Origin: Ornithodoros turicata
Lineage: Eukaryota > Arthropoda > Arachnida > Ixodida > Argasidae
Direction of reading: 5' to 3'
DNA: 64,000 nt
NCBI RefSeq assembly: GCF_037126465.1
Contig: NC_088202.1
Span: 99,727,962-99,791,961, forward strand
The number at the start of each line of letters is the position of its first letter. Within the stretch, counting starts at the first letter, position 1. Below, piece by piece: positions 9,481 to 21,704 of the stretch. The translations under genes and the position numbers were made by a program. Under the pieces are notes generated by a model. It did not search any database and was not told the origin of the DNA. It saw nothing but the letters and a program-made list of their open reading frames with translations.

Positions 9481-12400
9481 GTTACGGTGGACACCCTGCG
9501 TGTGTGCGTTTTTCTTGTCCCATCTTTGCCACCAGCTCGCTCGCTTTCTGACCTCTCTTTCAGTGTTTTTCTGACTTTGTGGAATGCTGAAACTAGCGCG
9601 CGGATTTCTGGCACGACTTGGTCATTACGTAGTCCAAAGTAATTCGCTCGTAGGTGCATTGCAGTCGGGAAAATACAAATATATGTGAAGCCTCCAACTC
9701 CAAGTCAAAACAAAGAAAACTTTCTGCCGGTAAAGACAGAATCACTGTGCCGTGAAAGTTATTGGGACGACGTTCTCATATTAGACCTTTTGTGAGACGA
9801 CGCCGGAAGCGGATGAGGCGGCTCTTCCCGGAAGCTTCACATCAACGAGCACCTGATTCTGTGATCGAAGAAGGGGGGGTTGTTAGGGGAAGAGGTGGAA
9901 CTTCCACCGTCCCCTACGGTCGGATGTGCAGCCTAATGAGCGTTTCTGACGGGGGGCTAAATCTAGAACGTAAACGAAGCAACTTCTAGACCATCCCAAA
10001 GGACGCAAAAGAAAAAAGGGGGAAGAAAAAGCGAATAGCCAAAAAGCTCCTCAGAGATCACGACTTTATTATATTTATTTCTCTTTTCTTTCCGTTTTTG
10101 CGTTATAGAAGGAGCATGTGGTGTTCTTTCTCTCGTTTGCGTCTCTTTGTGTCCACGTTCGAAGCGTGTACTGCTTCATGTACGACTTTCTTTTAGATAT
10201 TTTTCCACCCTTCTGTCGGCCGTATTTAATTTGAAAAAGCAGCGTGTAAGGTGGTACAACGTAACAGGGAATGTAGGCGGGGGCTTCTGGAAGCACTATA
10301 ACTTTTTTGTCTAGAAATAATGGTGCGCTTAGGTTACTGCCTTTGTCGTCTTTCGATATTGCTTTTTTATTTTTGTATTGTTTTTTACGTGTGTCCTCCA
10401 TATCGTTAGAAGCATGCTGTGGAATAAAAGCGTAGATAATTATCTTTGGGAGGTCAGTGATGAAGTATATGTAGAGTGGGGGTGGAAGGTCACGAATAGG
10501 TGTAAGACCTCACTAATCATGTCTGCACAGAGGAAAGGACGCATGTTCAGTTCACGGCAGTCGACAGAAAAAGTATGGCATATCTGATGACTGCATGATT
10601 GCTGCGAAACCAATGGACGTGTCTCCGAACCATGTCGCCGACATGGATATCGTAGGCTCGCAAACGGTTGAAAATAACGAGGCGGTAATGGGTAAAGGAT
10701 GCTTGACGGCGAAGTGTGAACGTCGTTGCCCTTCCCGGGACAAGAGCAACATTTCCACACGAAGAACTGTTATGCGCTTCATCGGCACAAAAGGGTGGTA
10801 CAGATTGCACGCGCTGCACTTGGGTCCAGCTATACACTGAATACACCGTAGCCTCGGCAGAGGTGTACCCATGGATCCAGGTCTTGCGACTTATTGAAAT
10901 TTACAGAGGCATGAAGCGGGTGCAGTTTCTTGACGGGGTCGTCACCACTGATAGCCTACCATCTGCGTTTCTGCACGCAGGGCAACGAGGCAAACATATA
11001 CAAATGTATGACATTTGGCCTCTCTTTCCAAGAACGGCCTCGTTAGGGACATAGAAGAAACTGTTACACAGGATCCGATCCGTCTGCACCCACACGCACA
11101 CACACTCTCTCTTTCTCGGTACGTGCTCAGAGAGAGATCGGCACGCAATGCTGCTCATTGACCCGCCGCTCTGCAAGGCAGGCCCAGTGGATGTCGTTGA
11201 TCACACATAAGTTCGATTGCGTTCATTACCCTAGAATTCATTTGCTAATGCTATACAGTGTTGTTTGCAGACGAAAGCTTATTGGGGAAACAGAGGAAAC
11301 TGTTCAGTGTCTCATTTAGGTTATAGTCCTTTATTTGCAAGACATAGCGTCGTGCGCATTTTTACCAGTCTATTAGCTACCCTGTCGGTCGCACGCATCG
11401 GGTTTGACGCGATCCTGTTCGGTTATTGTTAAATAGTACAGCAGCCTCCCATATGACGGGATGTGGTCGATGTTCCGCAGTTGACAACAGCAACAATAAA
11501 TGACGGAGAAGTGATGATGACAAGAGCATGATTATTGCAATATGTATTTGTGCACAGAGACTGCCCAGTATAGGACTAGTCAAACTTCCTTTTAGTGATT
11601 GCGTAGTCTCCGTTTAACGCGCGACTTCCTTTCCTGTATAGACGATGTCTTCTCATCTGAGACCTCAAATTTTTCTTCCACGCTGTTAAGAAGAAAATAT
11701 ACAAATGATAGGAAAGGAACAATCACAGAAGAACAATTGCTTGATAGTGCTGTTCCGCAGCACGTGTTTTGTGTAGAAAGTTTGCTAACCTAGAGCTTTG
11801 TACCCCCAAGTGCCTTATGCGCCAACGTCGGACTGCACTTTTTTTCGGACTAAAGTACAAATGCAGCACCGCATATGTGTTGCTTATACGCGTATATCCA
11901 TGCAGCACGCTTGAATCGTAACAGTGCGTACAGTGTGAGACTGTCCTTTGAGAGTACGCTAGTGGCGAAACTTATATTTTTGTGACGTCGTGCTTTCATT
12001 ATTTCACACAGCTCCCCGCTGTGTTTCTGCTGACGTTCCACAAGTCGCACGTCCGATGTTTGAGACAGTGAGAGTGGCGCAGTGTCACAGTGATGATGAT
12101 GGATAAACAAAAAATAAAATAAAAACAATGGGGGCGTGAGTCACGTCTAAATCGGACTGACTACTCCAGTACACATACAAAGGGGGAACAAAAACAAAGG
12201 GGAAAGGGGGAATGGCGGTACGAAGAGTTCCGTATGTGAAAAAAAAACGAAAACCACAGTCAGAGCAAAGAGTCAAAGTGAAACCATTTAATCCCATTAA
12301 TAACCAATCGTATTGCTTTGATGTTTTGACGTTACGGTTTAACCTTAAGTGCAGGGCGATTTCAACTATCATTGAACATTTTTAGCACTTTGCAAAAATG

Positions 12401-13103
12401 CTAGAAGGGGCTTAACTTTCTTAAAAGACTACAGGCTAATTTCAGTTGTCCGAATCTGTCACTTAATTTTCTTTTTTTCTGTATTTTGTAGACGACGTGG
12501 TTGTATAGGAACGATACAAAAACATTAAACAAAATTTTGTTTCATGCTTGTTGACTGCCTATCTCCCTTTAAAGCTGCCATTGTTTCGCGTGTCAGTATG
12601 AGGTTCATCTCACTGCACGTATAGGTTGCCTTCCACGATACAACGTGCGGACGACAAACGATTGAGATACATGCGTGATACCCTTCTACCTTTCAAAATG
12701 GTAGCGTTTCTTGGAAACTGAGGGGAAAGAGAGACGCAATACAGAACACGAAGTACACATGCAGGAGAAGACACATCATGTGTTCCATCTTATGTCTGTC
12801 TTTCCCTCAGTCTCAAGAAAATGTTAGCTTCTTCAAATCTACACCAGCATGTTTGCATTCTGCTTTTAAATTCAACCCCTGCTCGTATTTCTCCGTTTTT
12901 TTTCTACGCTACGTAGCTTTGTCCTCGCTTTCTATGTTCAATGTGTTCGTCCTCGTCGGCATTGCATTTTGTACACGTCTTTCTAATTGACAAGCAGACA
13001 CGCCGAGGTCGCCTCAAATACAACTTGAATCACTGCAGTGAGGTCATCCATCTAATTTCTTCATAAAAAAAGTCATGTTCGCGTTTCCCAGAACATGACC
13101 CGT
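9481..13103. other. No recognised gene
   Basis: In 3.6 kb I find only short ORFs without motifs on either strand. A purine-rich patch near 10.0 kb and GA/AC runs near 11.1 kb are the only compositional features. Ancient repeats may be present but are not recognisable by eye. Confidence 0.45.
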
Positions 13104-13112
13104 GAAGACGAT

Positions 13113-15867
13113 GGGGGGGGGGGGATATGTTTATTGCGAAAAAAAAGAGGCAGGTAGAAAGGAAAGGTCAGCCAGGCAGAAGCCGACTTGCTATTCCTTG
13201 TAAAAAGAAAAGAAAGAAAAGGAGAAAAACAGAAACAGAAAGGGAGAAAGACGCAGGTGGCACATGGGCAGCAGGGGGGCATGAGCACACGACCGCTCAG
13301 AGGCAGTCCAGGAGCCCAGTGTCACCCAGGAAGCATATGAGCGCTCTGGTAACAGCCCATTGCTTCTGCCCTACGGGGCCCAGTAGGGTGGCCAAAGACA
13401 GGTCTCTGTGCCCCAGGGCAGATAGGCGGTGCGTGAGTGCGGTCCGAGGAGCGGCATATCTTGGGCAGGTCATGAGCAAATGATTGGTGTCGGCGTCGGT
13501 GGAGCAGGAGGGGCACGCCGAAGAGGGACGCTGCTTGATCTTGAACAGGAACGATGGAGTACGGGCGACATTCAGGCGAAGACGATGCAGAGCTGACTCT
13601 TCCTTTCGAGACAGCCGTAGCGACACACTGAAGGCCATCTTCGGGTCAATGCGGTGGAGGAAGGTGTTGGCTGCGACAGTGTTTTCCATGAAAAGGTGGG
13701 TGTCGAAGGAAAGGCGCCGGCGGATGTGTATGCGGCAGACGGATGGTGATAACGGGATCACAGTGTTGCACTCAGCTGCGCCATGAGCGCGCTTCGCTGC
13801 TGTGTCGGCACGTGTGTTTCCCGGCAAGCCAATGTGGCTTGGCACCCACTGAAACCACACGGAGTGGCCGGAGGTGACGAGGAGGTTGTGCACAACCAGG
13901 ATCAGTGAGCGGATATCAGTAACCACTTGCGAGCGAGGCGAAGACAGTGCCTCCAGCGCCGACTTGCTGTCTGTGACGACTGTCCAGCTTCCAGGTGGAC
14001 GAGCGGATACAAGCTTCAGTGCTTCGTGAATGGCTACAAGCTCCGCTTCGGTGGACGACGTTTCGTGGGGAAGCTTGAAGGCTTGTTCGATGTTTTCGGA
14101 AGGGAGGAACAGTGCTGCTGTGGAGGCGCCCGCGGAGACCGAGCCGTCGGTATATATTTGCAGTCGCTGGCTGTGTAGGGCGTCCAGGTGCTCCAGCACG
14201 AGGTACCGCAGGACAGACGGGGGATGGTCGTTTTTGCTCGTGATGCCAGGGATATGTGTGTACACGGTGGGTGGGACCATCGACCACATTGGTGGGGTGT
14301 AAGACGAAGTAGACGCAGTTGATGGGACCGACACCTTCAGTCGCCGGACAGTGGCACCGAATGCCGACGCAGGGCAGTCATGGTCGATGTCCCGCAAGTG
14401 GTGGGCGGGATGACGAGTAATGTATCGTGAGTAGGCGCGGAGGGTTTCCACGTCGCGCAGAATGTGTGCTGGAGACTCCTTGCCCTCTGCTAGAACCAGG
14501 TATGTGTCTGTCGTTTTGGGAACACCCAGGCAGACGCGCAGGCTGCGGGCCTCAGGGTTCCGGTCACCAGGGAGGTGTAGACGAGCTTAAGGTCGGTGCA
14601 GGTAGGGCCCCATGACGTTCCAGAGATCCGTCGCAGGACATTGACGAGGACAGACAGCTGGGAGGACAGAGCTTTGATATGTTTGGACCAGGTGAGGCCC
14701 AAGTCGATGGTAATGCCCAGATACTTGTGGTGTGGCACGAACTCCACCGGCAAACCTGCAACCCGTAGCGGGAACTGGCGGAATGATCTGGGCGTAAACG
14801 CCATGGCGACCGTCTTGGATGGTGAAACAGACAATCCCCGGTCGGAAAGATACTGGACAACATCATCAAGGGCTCCTTGCAGGCGACGCTGAATCGCGTG
14901 ACGGCGCGTGCCGGAGGTCCACAGGCATATGTCGTCGGCGTAGATGGTGATACTGACGTTGCCTCGGAGGTGAGCTGGTAGGGAGGCCATGATAACGTTG
15001 AAGAAAAGAGGGCTGAGCACACTGCCTTGCGGGACGCCGCGGCGAACAGGGAAGGATTGGGTGTCCCCTTCCGTAGTGCGCACAAACAAAGACCTGTCCG
15101 ATAGGAAGTCCTGAATCCACGACAGCATCCGGCCCCCCACGCCGGCCTCTTGGAGTGTCGCCACAACAGTACTGTGGACTATGCTGTCGTAGGCCTTCAT
15201 CACGTCGAGGAAGACAGCGGCGGTATGTAGGGCTTCAGATCGGGCTTGCTGCGCGGAGGAGGTGACGGTAATGACATTGTCAACGGCAGATCTACCTTGT
15301 CTGAATCCGGCCATCAGCTGCGGGAAGAAGCCCGTACTTTCAAGGTACCAGGCAAGGCGCGAATGGACCATTCTCTCGAAAGTCTTCCCGATGCAGCATC
15401 GCACACTTCCATTCTGTCGGGACGGAACCGGCTACCCAGGACGCGTTGAAAATGCTCAGAAGAGACTGGCGCGCGCAAAGCGGTAGATTTCTGAGCGCCT
15501 TGTGAGACACACGGTCCGCGCCTGGCGAGGTATGCACAGGTGCATTCTCCAGGGCAGATTCAAGTTCAGCAAGGGAGAATGGAATGTCTAGGAGAGGTTC
15601 GCTCGACGACTCCAGAACTACGGGGATGTCCTTGGATGAGGCTAGTGAGTTGGTGGGGGCTGAGGCGAGGCGGTCGCAGTACTCCTCCGCTATTTCGAGT
15701 TCCTGACGCCCGGAGGCAAGCGAAAGCGATCAAAATGGCTGGCGCTGAGAGACGGGCACATGAAGCCCTTTGAGCACCGACCACAGCCGAGACAGCGGCG
15801 TGCGCGGCGACAGTGAAGTCGCAAAGTTCCGCCAGTGGGTACGTGCCAGTTTAACCAGGTGCCTATG
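13113..15867 (-). pseudogene. LINE family A copy, 5'-truncated RT-RNase H
   Basis: This minus-strand non-LTR retrotransposon is flanked by the 9-bp duplication GAAGACGAT (13,104-13,112 and 15,868-15,876). The coding order is an N-terminal RT region with TSPGADRVSHKAL (15,537 downward), then RT motifs FLDVMKAYD, RRGVPQGSVLSP and YADDICLWTSG (frame 15,404-14,490). RNase H follows with IYTDGS, TEAELVAIH, VTDSKSAL and GNTRADTAA, and then a CPSC...HLLMTC finger (frame 14,451-13,297). RT followed by RNase H is the arrangement of the I/R1-group LINEs. Two lesions are clear against the copy at 30-32 kb: a deletion with frame change near 15,400, before CIGKTFERM, and loss of about 28 codons with a frame change near 14,490-14,570. 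The 3' UTR is A-rich in plus-strand view. The 3' tail is a C run, seen as a G tract at 13,113-13,124. It is inactive. Confidence 0.9.
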
Positions 15868-15876
15868 GAAGACGAT

Positions 15877-17204
15877 AGCTGTGTTGCGATTTTTCCTTTT
15901 ATTCCTTCAAGGCGGTTCAAGCACTGCTTTGCGAAATCCCAAGTCTGCGTTAAGTTCGGGCAAACTAGAAACAACGTTTTTGAGCTGATCCGTGAGCTAG
16001 AGCTTTTCATAATCGAGCAGCTCGTTGGATACCTTTCCCATAGCTTCGGATCAGCAAGCCCGCTTCAGGACTGCGACTCTGGTATGCTGTTGTGTTTGTA
16101 GTTTTGCCCGCGAAAGACGGCAAATTAGGATCACAGTCGCTATGGTTGATTGTACCGTTGTACGATCACAGCACGTTTGGTTAACGCGAAGGTTTTACGG
16201 CTACGTGGTATAGTTGCAGTAGTGCAGCAGGACAAACAATTCGTTATGAACGGAACAAAACGAAAAGTTTTATCACGAAGGTAAGCTTTAATAAAAGTTT
16301 TAAAAAATCAACAATGAATGAACGTTGAATGAACCGAAAAGAACGTATACAAAGCGAAACTCGTTGTTGTTGTTCGTATAGCAGGGAGGGAGAAATATTG
16401 TACGAGTGAAAGCAAAATTCGTAGCATGTGAGAGTACGAATGCAGTGATTTCATCATCCTTCACATGCTTTGCTTCTTGCGTCCTGTAAAGTACTCCAAA
16501 TGATCATGTTTCCCTATAGCATACTAAAATACAGGGCATGTGGGTTGTTGTGCGTGGTGTGTTCCTTTGCGGCAGCCAGGAAGCACGCGAAGACCGCAAT
16601 CATGCATAGTCTGTCTGGAGTGAGGACAGTCGCCCGTGCTTGTCTTTTGTAAGACTTTCAGAAATTGAGCTAGCTTTTGGAAATGGCTTAGTCACAATGA
16701 GTTTGTTTCGTCTGCCTTATGCTGCGCCTGTGTGCAGCGATGTAAACATGAAGTAAACACAAAATAAATAAAAAATTCAGAGCCGTGTTTTTTTACGTGA
16801 AAACGTTCCTTTGCTCCAAACCCGTCCGCCTTGAACCACACGGCGAAGGCGGCGCGCGCCGCCTCCCCATTGTAGCTGCACCTGGGGTTATCTGGCGGGC
16901 TCTGGCTCCGCCATGGTGCTGAGCCCCCCTTCTGGATCCACTCCATTTTTTTGTAGGTCGATTTCACACACGCACAAGTCGAAGTTGCCCCGCTGGTAGA
17001 GGGTAAGGGCTCTCTGTGTGCGCCGGCAGTCTAATTTGCCTCCGACGTTTCTTCGGCGCTCCCGTAGCTCTCCCGATCGCTCGGTGCTGGACTTTGGGGG
17101 CTTTTTTTGGATTCCTCTCGAGCCGTCCTTTCCTCTGATTGCCGTTCCCTTCGATTCTGATCATATTTCAATTTCATATATGCTGACATTCTGGCAAAAT
17201 TTTG
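15877..17204. other. No recognised gene
   Basis: This flank of the LINE insertion has no supportable gene. Short frames around 16.0-16.2 kb and a GC-rich patch near 16.8-17.1 kb lack motifs. Confidence 0.45.
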
Positions 17205-17300
17205 ATATTTCAACGTTGCAAATTTACGAAATTTTGGTTATTGCTGTTGAAGCCGATATCGATTCAGGTCCATGTAGAACCTCTGAAACGCTTTCCAACG
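17205..17300 (+). repeat. Dispersed repeat, copy 1
   Basis: The segment containing GCTGTTGAAGCCGATATCGA and AACGCTTTCCAACGACA recurs in the same orientation at 20,570-20,672 with about 80 percent identity by eye. The two copies flank the hAT-like element, with 72 and about 390 bp of other sequence between. Confidence 0.6.
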
Positions 17301-17738
17301 ACACCTCGATCGGCGTCCTTCAATCGTCCGCGAGGGAGACTGCCCGCAAGGTACCCGTACCCTATATTTCCCAGTGATGGCCACTAACTACTTCTACAGT
17401 AGTTTAACTATAACTACTAACTACTTTGCGATTGAGTAGTTTAACTAGTAGTTCAACTACTTTTCAGGGGAGTAGTTAAAACTACTTCTTTAACTACTGC
17501 AATGTAGTTTAACTACATCTATAACTACTTAACGTTGTCCATCAACACCAATCCCTTGTAGTGTTCTTGGACACCTAAATATGAATCACAAGCAATGATA
17601 AACTTTGGCTCAAGCCATTGCTACGATGGTCAAATACAAAGCTTGCGACGAAATTCTTTCTGTGCCTACGCGATAAACTAAATTGCAGAATTATTTCACA
17701 GCAAATGAGGCTTCACTAGACAAGCAATATTTATTTAT

Positions 17739-19782
17739 TTATTCACATACCCCAAAGGCCATACCCTGGGGGACACCAGATGATACGTGACAAAAGGACG
17801 AGGAATGGTTGTTCACGAAAGTGGACTGGAGGCGGTCAGTTAAGAACATATGAACCCAGGAGAGAACATGTGCATCAAGGCCTAGTTGTGAGAGTTTTAC
17901 CATTAATCTAGCGTGCGGTACAGAATCAAAGGCTTTAGCAAAGTCCAGGAACACGGCATCTGTTTGAGTAGAACTGGCCATATTTGAGTGGAGGTCGTGG
18001 ATAAAATAAGCTAGTTGTGTTTCACACGAGAAATTTTTACGGAAGCCATGCTGGCAGGGGGAAAAGTAAGCATTTGACTCTAGGAAGTTGATTACCTACG
18101 AATATATAATGTGTTCCATGATTTTGCAGGGGACGCTGGTAATGGAGATTGGTCTATAGTTCAACCGTGAATGAGTGACACCACTTTTATGCACTGATAT
18201 TATCATTCCCCGACGCCAATCTTCTTGCAGAACTGAACTATTAAGTAGGAAGGAAGTTGCCTCATGACAGAAGCCGCCGATATTTCGAACAGAGACTGTT
18301 CTTTTTCTGGGCACAGTCCTCATCATTGGCATGGTATTTAAAGGGTTAGGTGTGACGTGTTTAAAGGTTCATGCGAATTGTCCCTTTAAACCATGCCAAT
18401 GATGAGGACGGTGCCCAGAAGAAGAGCAGTCGAAATATCGGCGGTTTCTGCCCTGAGGCAACTCCCTTCCTACATCTCTACCGGTTCGCTGGATTTCTAC
18501 CCATCTATGAACTATTAAGTGATTGTTGGAATATTGCAGCAAGAAATCTGCTCGAGTGAGCCTTTGTGTTTTTAAGAATTTTGCTGTTTATTCCATCGAA
18601 ACCAGCAGAGGAGGAAACCTTGACGGAAGAGATAATCTTTTCACTGCCAGCAGGAGATATCGCTATCGGTGACATGCTATTGAAGATGGATGTGGGAGGC
18701 GCGGCAGGGGGAGTTGTGTCTTCGTTGGTGAACACGCTTGCAAATGTGTTATTGAAGATAAGAGAACACTGGTTATCTCTAAGAAAATTACCATCACGGT
18801 CTTTCAGTTGGATGTTTACCGATGGAGATTTTGGGTTTATAACTTTGTAGAATGCTTTGGGGTTGTACTTCAAGAGGTTAACGAGGCCCTCGCTATAGAG
18901 CATGCGTTTCGAAGAAGTCACCAATGATTTGTATTTCCGGGCGCACTCTTGATATTTTAGCAGTGATGATGCAGACTTAGAGCGCTTAGCAAGCCTGTAC
19001 AGACGTTTCTTTTTGTGGGCGAGCAGTTTGATTTCATGATTGTACCATGGGGCATGACAATGTGTCTTGATGAGAATGGAGGGTATATAGGCTTCAATAA
19101 GTGCATTAATCTTGAAGTTGTATAAATACCAGGTTTCCTCGACTGTTCGTACTTCAAAATTAGCGAGAAAGTTAGCCAAGTAATTGGATAATTCAGAATT
19201 TATTTGGTCGTAGTTACCCTTATCGTATAATCTGATGCGTTTGCACGAGGAACGACGGGGCACGCTGGGTACAGATATTGTAAAGTGTAGTACTTTGTCG
19301 TCACTCAAGGCGCATGGAGAAAATACAGAACCTACTATATCTGGGTCGTTAGTGAGGATTAGGTCTATGATGTTTGATGAGGTGGGAGTTACACGGGTGG
19401 GTTCATGAACCACCTGATGAAGGTCAAACACATGACACAAATCAATGAAAGAACGTTCTTCACTGCCAGAGGCTGAGGTGGATCTCCAATTGATTGAGGG
19501 GTAGTTAAAATCACCAAGAAGAATAACCTTTGAATTTGGGAATTTGTGAAATATATGATGTAGTGATTTGTGTAATTCTGGGATGAATGCATCACAGCGA
19601 TAGAAGGTAAAGCCAGGACACTCTGGTAACAGCTCACTGTCTCTTGTATCTGGCGATAACCAAGTTTCAGTAAGTGCAACAGGGTCACATTCACAGGATT
19701 GCAACAAACTACACAAATCCTTACGCTTTGGAATCAAACTGCGGACGTTCCAAAAAAAGAACAACAACAACAGATAAAGCAT
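17739..19782 (-). pseudogene. Decayed CR1/Jockey-like LINE inside the hAT element
   Basis: On the minus strand the frame at 19,782-18,505 starts with an apurinic endonuclease domain (NVRSLIPK, LTETWLS, LLGDFNYPSI), then RT N-terminal motifs (SAGFDGINSKILKN). The endonuclease lacks a block between RCD and AFIPELHKS. The frame resumes at 18,332-18,096 with RRGMIISVHKSG and YRPISITSVPCKIMEHII, then at 17,981-17,739 with VFLDFAKAFDSVPH and GVPQG. It then jumps to a terminal stretch with an AAATA-type tail, so the RT catalytic YADD region is missing. No RNase H is seen, unlike the other LINEs here. A 261-bp insertion splits the RT. The element is dead. CR1, L2 and Jockey clades cannot be separated by eye. 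Confidence 0.8.
18247..18507. mobile_element. 261-bp inverted-arm insertion with 13-bp TSD
   Basis: The sequence TGAACTATTAAGT occurs at 18,234-18,246 and 18,508-18,520, on both sides of the insertion, and the LINE reading frame resumes across the pair. The insert has two inverted arms of about 100 bp (about 18,247-18,345 and 18,393-18,475), each with GCCGATATTTCGA and a CATCATTGGCATGG segment, plus a right-hand tail with no counterpart on the left. A 13-bp duplication suggests target-primed reverse transcription, so this may be a SINE-like RNA that integrated as an inverted dimer. Confidence 0.7.
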
Positions 19783-20177
19783 GTGCGGTAGTACAGTGGT
19801 GGGAAACAGAACATATCAGCTATGGTGTATACGTTCAACAACCTGTTTTAAACATTGTTTTAAAGCAACCTGTTTTAGTGCATTAAAAGTGAAGATTTAG
19901 TACACGTGGACGACACAGTTGCTCTGCACCTCCGTTCTCATCAAACAAGTAGCTCAAGGTAAAAGTCGGACGCACAATCGTGCCGTAAAGGTTGCGGCAA
20001 AATCGGAAGTAGTTGGCGCCTTCAGTAACCTAACTACCGTAGTTAACTACTTAAAATAGTAGTTTAACTAGTAGTTGCCACTACATTTCTGCAAGTAGTT
20101 GATAACTACTTTTTAACTACAATCAGGTAGTTTAACTAGTAGTTTAACTACATGTAGTTAACTACTGGCCATCACTG

Positions 20178-21704
20178 ATATTTCCGTCTCGCTCGCACGC
20201 TAGAATCTTACACGTGTAAGCTATCTGGATTTAGCCGGTTGGTTGCTATCGGTTTATTAACTCACCGAGTTACTGCGTCATGCAATTCAGCATAATTTCG
20301 TTGCATTGTAAATTTTGACCTGGCTACCAAACCCAACTTAGAGACGTTTACACGTCAAATGATTCAATCAGTCAGTCAGGATCGTGAGTGAGATAGTTCA
20401 CACAAATGCATGAAGTAAGATATTTCAATATCTTACACGACTACAGTATCTTCAAAAAAAAGTAGTAAGGCTTCAAACAAGTGATTAACAGTCTGCAAAT
20501 TTTGAAGTGAGTTACAATGTTACTTTGGCTCGCAATTTTTCGTCGTCATCAACGTCTGCAAACATTTCGACATTCACATTGTAAATTTATAATTTTTTTG
20601 TTATTGTTGTTGAAGCTGATAGCGCTTAAGGTCCAGGTAGAACCTCTCAAACGCTTTCCAACGACAGGATAATTTCGACAAGATAATTCCGATAATCTTT
20701 TTCATGACAAGTGCACACCAGCCTGCGGTTCCATAAAACCCAAGTTGAACATTTTTCCGGAAAGTTTTTGCCAGATTGCGGCCAAATTAAGGGAAATCTA
20801 TCAGGGCTGGGCTTCGCACATCAAGTAAATGTGTTGCTAAGTGTTTCCGATAATCAAGCCCGACGCATAGCCCTTCCAATTTGTTTAACTTTGCGTTCGG
20901 GAAGTTTCAAAATGCATGTCGTTCCCTACTGGCCGTAGTACAACTGAAACCATTGTTTGAACAGGGAGCTTGAATGGGAATGCTGAAATTAAGTGTTGTC
21001 CGTTTAGATGGATCAGACGTTTCTAACGTGCTCTGTGCGATTGGCCTTTTCAGGTTGAGTTGCTTTCGCATGACCGATCGCAATGCAGGACGTTGTTTCA
21101 ATCGAAGCAAAGTTTGAATTCGCATTATGGAGCTCGTGGAAGTGTTCGCGTTATGTGGACAACAACAACAAATATGTAATGATGACGTATGGGATGTTAC
21201 GCCGCTGAGGGTCTCGAGCTAACATTCCATATGCCACTTACAAGTGTAATTTTACATGTATTCTGAAAACTAATAGAAAAAGAAATCTGCAGTGGCACCT
21301 AACCATGTTGTGATATTAATGAGATCTTCTTAGCTTTCTAACAACCGTTCAACGCTCAACACAGGCATAACGAGTGAAGGCGATAATGCTGAGGAAAGGG
21401 ACAAACGCAGACGTTTCTTTTTACAGAGATGAAACAGCCATAACGAAAAAGCGTCTCCACTCGAAGTTTGTTGTCGTTTACTGCGAGAAATTATAATCAA
21501 AACTGTTGTAAGCCATGTACGTTAACACTGGTAGAAGTGTGCGCTCCTCATATGACAATGTTATGCGTGTGGTCGCGTTACTTGCAAGGAACAGGCCAGC
21601 AGGGTCTGCTCGTGGTTAGAAAAGACATCACGTCTTCGTGACACAGATCATAATTACGTATGATGCAGATCTTTGTAACGTAAGCTCAACCATGATGCTT
21701 TGTA
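20178..21704. other. No recognised gene; holds dispersed repeat copy 2
   Basis: This stretch has no gene I can support. At 20,570-20,672 it carries the second copy of the dispersed repeat seen at 17,205-17,300, in the same orientation. Confidence 0.45.

Larger units (their letters stand above)
17372..20177. mobile_element. hAT-like element with 8-bp TSD
   Basis: The termini are CAGTGATGGCCACTAACTAC and GTAGTTAACTACTGGCCATCACTG, followed inward on both sides by reiterated AGTAGTTTAACTAC-type units. The 8-bp sequence ATATTTCC stands immediately outside both ends (17,364-17,371 and 20,178-20,185). An 8-bp duplication with CAGTG-type ends is the hallmark of hAT transposition. No hAT transposase is visible. 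About 2 kb of the interior is a decayed LINE, so the element without it would be about 0.75 kb and non-autonomous. Confidence 0.85.

Noticed and set aside
18247..18507. A second hammerhead in the inverted arms (ATGATGAGGAC...TCGAAATATCGG)
   Set aside because: The conserved C before TGATGA is A, stem II is imperfect with extra bases before GAAA, and no stem III with a UH cleavage site is found. It may be a decayed relative, but it cannot be called.
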